Assembly: GCA_946567425.1 (NCBI GenBank)
Contig: CAMNXF010000006.1
Span: forward strand, 62,001-126,000
DNA: 64,000 bases
Source: an uncultured Clostridia bacterium
GTDB lineage: Bacteria; Bacillota; Clostridia; Oscillospirales; Ruminococcaceae
Direction: 5' to 3'
The notes under the pieces are model-generated. The model searched no databases and had not been told where the DNA came from. It saw only the letters and a list, made by a program, of their open reading frames with translations. Positions within the stretch are counted from its first letter, which is position 1; each line of letters opens with the position of its first letter. The translations under genes and the position numbers were made by a program. Below are positions 59,587 through 64,000 of the stretch, in pieces.

Positions 59587-60645
59587 ATGCAAATGAGCGT
59601 ATCCGATTATTTGATTTTCGATGAGGAAAGCGGCACTTATATCGAAAATCCGGAACAGGCGGTTCGCGATGATGTTGAAAAACATTATTGGCTGCACGTT
59701 CTGAAAACGGTACTCAAGGATTGGCGTCTGTACCTGATGCTCATTCCGATGCTGCTGGTGTTCCTGTTCTGGCGCTACTTCCCGATGTATGAGCTGCTCG
59801 GGTGCTTCAAGGTAACGGATGACACACTGCCCGTAGCAGATCAGCTGTTTTCCGGATTTTCCTACTTCAAGAGGCTGCTCGTCGGAGGGGATACATTGTC
59901 GACCGAGTTCTGGAGGGCGTTCAGAAACACGTTTCTGCTGAGCTTCTACGGATTGTGCTTCGGTTTCCCGATGCCGATCATCATCGCGCTGTTCTTCAAC
60001 GAAATCCGTTCGAACATCATGCGCAGCTTTTACCAGGTAGTTACATATCTTCCCAAGTTTATGTCGACGGTCGTTATGACGTCGCTGGTAATGATGCTTG
60101 TAAAGCAGGGTTCGCTTACCTCCGGCAGCGGTATTCTTTCGCAGCTTATGGAGAATATCGGCTGGATCGACCACGAAACGGCATTCACGGTAGGACTTCT
60201 GAATAACCCGAGCTTCTTCCGAGCCATCTATCAGATAAGCGGTATCTGGGAGACGGCGGGTTATGACAGTATCGTATTCTTCGCAGCGATCATTGCGATC
60301 TCCCCGACGAGCTACGAGGCGGCGCAGATCGACGGTGCGGGCAAGATGGCCCAGATGAAATACGTGGTGCTGCCCAGTATTCTGTCCACGATAGTAATTA
60401 TGCTTATCACGAGAATAGGTTCGTTGCTCAATATAGGCTACGAGAAGGTTCTCCTTTTGTATAACCCCAACACCTACGTTACCGCGGATGTTGTTTCGAC
60501 GTTCTCGCAAAGATACGGTATTGCGGGCACGGGTATGAAAGGTCTGGCATCCGCTGCCGAAATGATGAACAACGTTATCGGAATGCTGTTGGTTATCGGC
60601 GCTAACACGATCTCCCGCAAGGCGTCCGATGTATCACTCTATTAA
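59587..60645 (+). CDS. Sugar ABC importer permease (LplB/YteP type)
   Basis: 352 residues. After a hydrophilic N-terminus comes the first helix (LYLMLIPMLLVFLFWRYFPMYELLG) and five further ones. The cytoplasmic EAA loop SPTSYEAAQIDGAGKMAQMKYVVLPSIL meets the ATPase. The end (YGIAGTGMKGLASAAEMMNNVIGMLLVIGANTISRK) is typical of the Lpl/Ytc group that imports complex sugars. The shared MsmX-type ATPase is usually encoded elsewhere and is absent here. AGGAGG precedes the ATG at 59587. Confidence 0.94.
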   Translation: MQMSVSDYLIFDEESGTYIENPEQAVRDDVEKHYWLHVLKTVLKDWRLYLMLIPMLLVFLFWRYFPMYELLGCFKVTDDTLPVADQLFSGFSYFKRLLVGGDTLSTEFWRAFRNTFLLSFYGLCFGFPMPIIIALFFNEIRSNIMRSFYQVVTYLPKFMSTVVMTSLVMMLVKQGSLTSGSGILSQLMENIGWIDHETAFTVGLLNNPSFFRAIYQISGIWETAGYDSIVFFAAIIAISPTSYEAAQIDGAGKMAQMKYVVLPSILSTIVIMLITRIGSLLNIGYEKVLLLYNPNTYVTADVVSTFSQRYGIAGTGMKGLASAAEMMNNVIGMLLVIGANTISRKASDVSLY

Positions 60646-60656
60646 AGAGGTATGCT

Positions 60657-61547
60657 ATGAAAAGACGACTTGAAATTTCAGAGCTTATATTCAAAATTAT
60701 AAGCTATACTCTGCTTACGATATTCGCGCTGGCATGTCTGTATCCTTTTTTGTACACGATATCCGCGTCGATAAGCGGCAGACATGCGGTTGATTACAGC
60801 GAAATTGTTTTGTTCCCGAAGGACATTCAGTTTGACGCGTTTGCGGCGATGTTCGGCAACAATATGTTCTGGAACGCATATACAAACACACTGTTCCTTA
60901 CACTCTACGGAACTATCTGGGAGCTCTTCCTCTCGGTTCTCGGCGCTTACGCGCTGTCTAAAAAGAGGTTGCTCTTCCGCAGAGGTTTCAACTTCTTCCT
61001 GGTATTCACCATGTGGTTCAGCGCGGGTCTTGTTCCCCAGTATCTGAACTACATAGCTACGAAGAAAGTTTTCAATTCCGTGGGAATTATGGACGATAAA
61101 TGGCTGGTCGTTATTGCAATGGGTATGGCGGCGATGAACATCATTCTGCTGCGTAACTCGTTTGAGGGCGTGCCGAGTGAGATAGAAGAGGCTGCCATTG
61201 TCGATGGCGCAACGGAAATGCAGGTTCTCTGGAAAGTATACTTGCCGATGAGCAAGTCGATAATTGCGACAGTAACGCTGTTTTTCGCGATATCACGCTG
61301 GAACGGATACTTCTGGGCGAGACAGATGATCACTAACGGCAACGAGCACCCGCTCATGGTATTTATCCGTCTGCAGCTTGAGACTTATCAGGACCCCGAT
61401 CAGATGACGGGCTGGGATTACCCCTACTCCTCGGACTCGATGATCTATTCGCTCATCATCTGTTCTATCATTCCCATTCTTGTTATTTATCCCTTTATCC
61501 AGAAATATTTCGCAAAGGGCGTAAATGTTGGCGGCGTAAAGGAATAA
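60657..61547 (+). CDS. Sugar ABC importer permease (LplC/YtcP type)
   Basis: 296 residues, six helices, with FSAGLVPQYLNYIATKKVFNSVGIMDD and the EAA loop PSEIEEAAIVDGATEMQVLWKVYLPMSKSII. The end reads FIQKYFAKGVNVGGVKE, the standard terminus of this group. It starts 11 bases after the first permease gene. Confidence 0.95.
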   Translation: MKRRLEISELIFKIISYTLLTIFALACLYPFLYTISASISGRHAVDYSEIVLFPKDIQFDAFAAMFGNNMFWNAYTNTLFLTLYGTIWELFLSVLGAYALSKKRLLFRRGFNFFLVFTMWFSAGLVPQYLNYIATKKVFNSVGIMDDKWLVVIAMGMAAMNIILLRNSFEGVPSEIEEAAIVDGATEMQVLWKVYLPMSKSIIATVTLFFAISRWNGYFWARQMITNGNEHPLMVFIRLQLETYQDPDQMTGWDYPYSSDSMIYSLIICSIIPILVIYPFIQKYFAKGVNVGGVKE

Positions 61548-61569
61548 ATCATTATTATTACTTTGTTAA

Positions 61570-61619
61570 TCAGCCGCACTCCGCGGTTGATATATACAAG
61601 CAGGCGGCATTCCGCTTGC
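61570..61619 (+). promoter_or_regulatory. Two intercistronic hairpins before the binding-protein gene
   Basis: TCAGCCGC (61570-61577) with GCGGTTGA (61583-61590), and GCAGGCGG (61600-61607) with CCGCTTGC (61612-61619), each 8 bp with one G-U and no T-run after it. Such stems commonly protect the downstream message or block exonucleases, so that the binding protein is made in excess over the permeases. Confidence 0.6.
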
Positions 61620-61644
61620 GACAATCCTAAAGGAGGAACAACAA

Positions 61645-63884
61645 ATGAAGAAATCAAAAATTGCGGCGTCAGTGCTTGCGGTTTCCGTCGCAGTTTCAAC
61701 ACTGTTGACAGGTTGTACACAGGTTCCGAGTGATTCGGACAGCTCAGGCGGCAGCTCGAACAATACCAGCTCGGGCGGCAACAGTTCTGCGGGCGGTGAC
61801 AGCAGCACAGGCAGCAGCTCTACCGGCGAAAGCTCCGGCGGCGAAAGCTCCACGGACAACAAACCCGCTGTAGATCCCGCTGAAAGTCTTGCGTTTGCGT
61901 CCGGCACGGTTCTGAGAATGGCTACAGGTTATAACAACTCCAAGACCGGTCTGTTCTTTGATCCCGACGTTGCTAAGGACGGCGTTACACTCGCGGACGG
62001 CAAGACCTACAACTCGGGCGACCTTAAGCCCACATGGGTAGCTGTTGAAGAGAAACTCGGAATGAAGTTCGAGAACAAGTATCAGGGCAAGAGCGCAAGT
62101 GAAGAGTATGACTACTGGGATCCGCAGCTCGGTGAGGTCGATATGGTGAGCGGTACCGCTTCCAAGTTGACCGAGAACGGCGTTGCGGGCAAGCTCGTAA
62201 ATATCGCAGAGTACCTCGACAAGATGCCCAACTTCAGCAAGTATCTTGATGAGAACCCCATTGTTCGTCTCTCTATCACGGGTGACACGGCTGACGGTTC
62301 GATCTACTTCTCGCCGTACTTCGACGGTGTTGATGATATCGAGCGTATGCCTTTGATGAGAGTTGACTGGGTTCAGAAGCTGCTTGACGGCGAGGGCGAG
62401 TTCAAGGCAGAGGCGAGCGGCAACACTGCTACTCCCGAATATCAGCCTTATATGCCTACCGAAGGTTCTGTTGACGTTGACGTTGTAGAGAAAGACGGCA
62501 AGACCGTTAAGACGATCAAGAAAACTATGACAAGGGCAACAACATCATCAAGCTGATGAACGATAAGGGCTCTATGACAGGTGTTGAAGCGGTAAATATG
62601 CTCCGCAAGTACATCGACGATACCTATGAGGGTTACTACGGTACTACACGTTCCGACTTGTTCTGCGGTCAGAACGCTGCTTGGGACGCAGACGAACTTG
62701 TTGCTCTGCTCCGTTGCGTAGTTGCTAACGCACAGACGCTCAACGGCACAGACACTATTCAGGGTCTGTTCTCTCGTGAAGATAACAACAACCAGAGACG
62801 TGTTGATATGTTCCGTTTCGCGGGTACTCTGTTCGGCGTTCGCGGTCTCGAGTCCAGACAGGATTATCTGTATGTAGGCAACGACGGTGTGCTCCACGAT
62901 GCTCGCCAGGAGGTTGATACTTACAAGGCAATTGAAAAGATGAATGCCCTTGTTAAGGAAGGTCTTATCTCCAAGTCCTTTATTGACAACTCTGAGGAAA
63001 AATCTGAGACAATGCTCGAGAACGACCTCGGCTTTATGCACTACGACTACAACCAGACCCAGACCCTCTACAATGAGACCAAGCTCCAGGAGGGCGAAAA
63101 GTACATGGCTGCTATGGTTCCCGTTGCTCGTTGGAACGACGGTACAGGTGAGCAGTTCATGAGATTTACCGAGTCTTGGCGTTCTGTTAAGACCGACGGT
63201 TGGGGAATATCCAAGGCAGGCGTCGGCGACGACGAGAATAAGCTCAATGCGGCTCTCAGACTTATCGACTTCGCATACAGCGAGGAAGGTCAGATTCTTA
63301 TGTCCTACGGTCCCGACGCGTTCATCAAGACCAACGCAGACGGTTCTTATGTTACATTCGACTTCAACGGCAAGGCAATGCCTGTTATTGCAGATGAAAC
63401 ATACAAGGAGCTTTGGGATAAGGCGAATGGCAACTACACTAACTACGCGCGTCAGTACCTTGGTTCTACTCTGAGCTTTGCAAAGAGCCAGGCATTTGAG
63501 TATCAGTGCACACACGAAGTCGGCAAGGAGGGCGCAGGCTACATCTCCAACGCTATCGCTGCCGGCACTATCAAGCACCCGCTGCTTGCACTCGCAGAGA
63601 ATCCATGGTACACCTCTGTTCCTACCGTTCTTCCGAACACAAAGGCTGAGAACGACCAGATCGCTGGCTACACTGAGCTGTCCACAAAGGGCAGATTCAA
63701 CCAGTCCAAGGACGGCAACGCAAATATGCTTGTTGATATGATCGTAAAGGGCTACTCCGAGGACGGCATGTCCAATGCCGAAGAGACCGTTAAGATGGTC
63801 TCTGAGACTTGGAACGGCAAACAGTACCTTAAGCTCAAGGAGCAGGCATGGCAGGATCTCGTTGATTACTTCAACAGCCTGTAA
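61645..63884 (+). CDS. Sugar ABC importer solute-binding lipoprotein, frameshifted
   Basis: A lipoprotein signal (LTGCTQ) and Ser/Gly linker are followed by an extracellular-solute-binding protein of the Lpl/YtcQ kind (VLRMATGYNNSK ... YDYWDPQLGEVDMVSGTA). At about 62508-62526 the frame is lost: the first frame ends at 62556, and the second continues the same protein as YDKGNNIIKLMNDKGS to 63884 without further damage. One extra A in the run at 62521-62524 (giving KKNYDKG) would restore a 746-residue protein. A sequencing error, a recent mutation or slippage are all possible. AAAGGAGG precedes the ATG. Confidence 0.85.
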
Positions 63885-63967
63885 TTCAATCAAGCAAATA
63901 CCCTATTCGTTAAATTTACGCGGTGCCGCGTAAAAACGGCATCGCTCTAATCCACATTATGTTCTTG

Positions 63968-63990
63968 GGGGAAGGGTAGTTCCCTTCCCC
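63968..63990 (+). terminator. Hairpin after the importer operon
   Basis: GGGGAAGGG (63968-63976), 5-base loop, CCCTTCCCC (63982-63990). The following TTCAACAT is a weak tail; more of the downstream is outside the window. Confidence 0.55.
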
Positions 63991-64000
63991 TTCAACATAA

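Overview
The window reads as a chromosomal segment of an anaerobic, endospore-lineage Clostridia bacterium, most likely an Oscillospiraceae/Ruminococcaceae-type gut or rumen organism. The grounds are: a Spo0A homologue, LL-diaminopimelate aminotransferase (DapL), a vanG-type two-component system, a NPxTG-anchored surface protein, carbohydrate genes (intracellular GH13 amylase, CE8 pectinesterase, an Lpl/Ytc-type sugar ABC importer), AGGAGG-type ribosome binding sites and many textbook TTGACA-17-TATAAT promoters. Species cannot be named from sequence alone.

Layout. 1-6 kb: end of an unknown gene, a lipoprotein, a GNAT, an HD-domain protein, a D,D-carboxypeptidase, then a MacA-like adaptor and FtsX-type permease with no ATPase, followed by an IS5-type transposase remnant. 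6.5-10.5 kb: rtcB, an unknown small protein, a tandem array of structured RNAs, and a DUF2828/Ro60-like vWA protein. 10.5-18.4 kb: EAL phosphodiesterase with two solute-binding-like domains, amylase, dprA, a CE4 deacetylase and a ComFB-like protein. 18.5-22.4 kb: a decayed vanG-like locus (intact vanR/vanS-like pair, a ligase-racemase fusion remnant, a carboxypeptidase). 22.5-26 kb: a Spo0A with Glu at the phosphorylation site, an RHH protein and a large surface protein. 26-31.8 kb: serC-serA, dapL, murA. 31.8-39 kb: WalJ-like hydrolase, membrane proteins, a MarR-controlled ABC exporter, and a DUF3343-cysteine desulfurase pair. 39-46 kb: a FliD-like duplicated protein, pyrE, an AT-rich patch, a chemoreceptor, a glycosyltransferase and an AraC regulator. 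46-54 kb: a leftward TPP-riboswitch operon from thiD to thiC and probably thiW, with eight unrelated accessory genes in between. 54-64 kb: an SGNH esterase-like lipoprotein, a SIR2-like protein, an AraC regulator, pectinesterase and a sugar ABC importer whose binding-protein gene carries a frameshift.

The standout is 6.5-10.5 kb. Between rtcB (RNA ligase) and the DUF2828/vWA gene (a relative of the Ro60/TROVE RNA-binding family) lie eight consecutive RNA-like elements. Each is closed by a covarying 6-8 bp helix that on its 5' side leads into an ACAGCA box. Two carry a perfect tRNA T-arm; in one, the T-arm, a loop-closed acceptor helix and a D-arm follow each other in circularly permuted order, the tRNA-mimic arrangement associated with bacterial YrlA-type Y RNAs. 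I infer a multi-RNA Ro-like RNP/RNA-repair locus.

Starts were moved inward from the longest open frame wherever a good ribosome binding site argued for it. Nothing could be searched against databases; family calls rest on recognised motifs.
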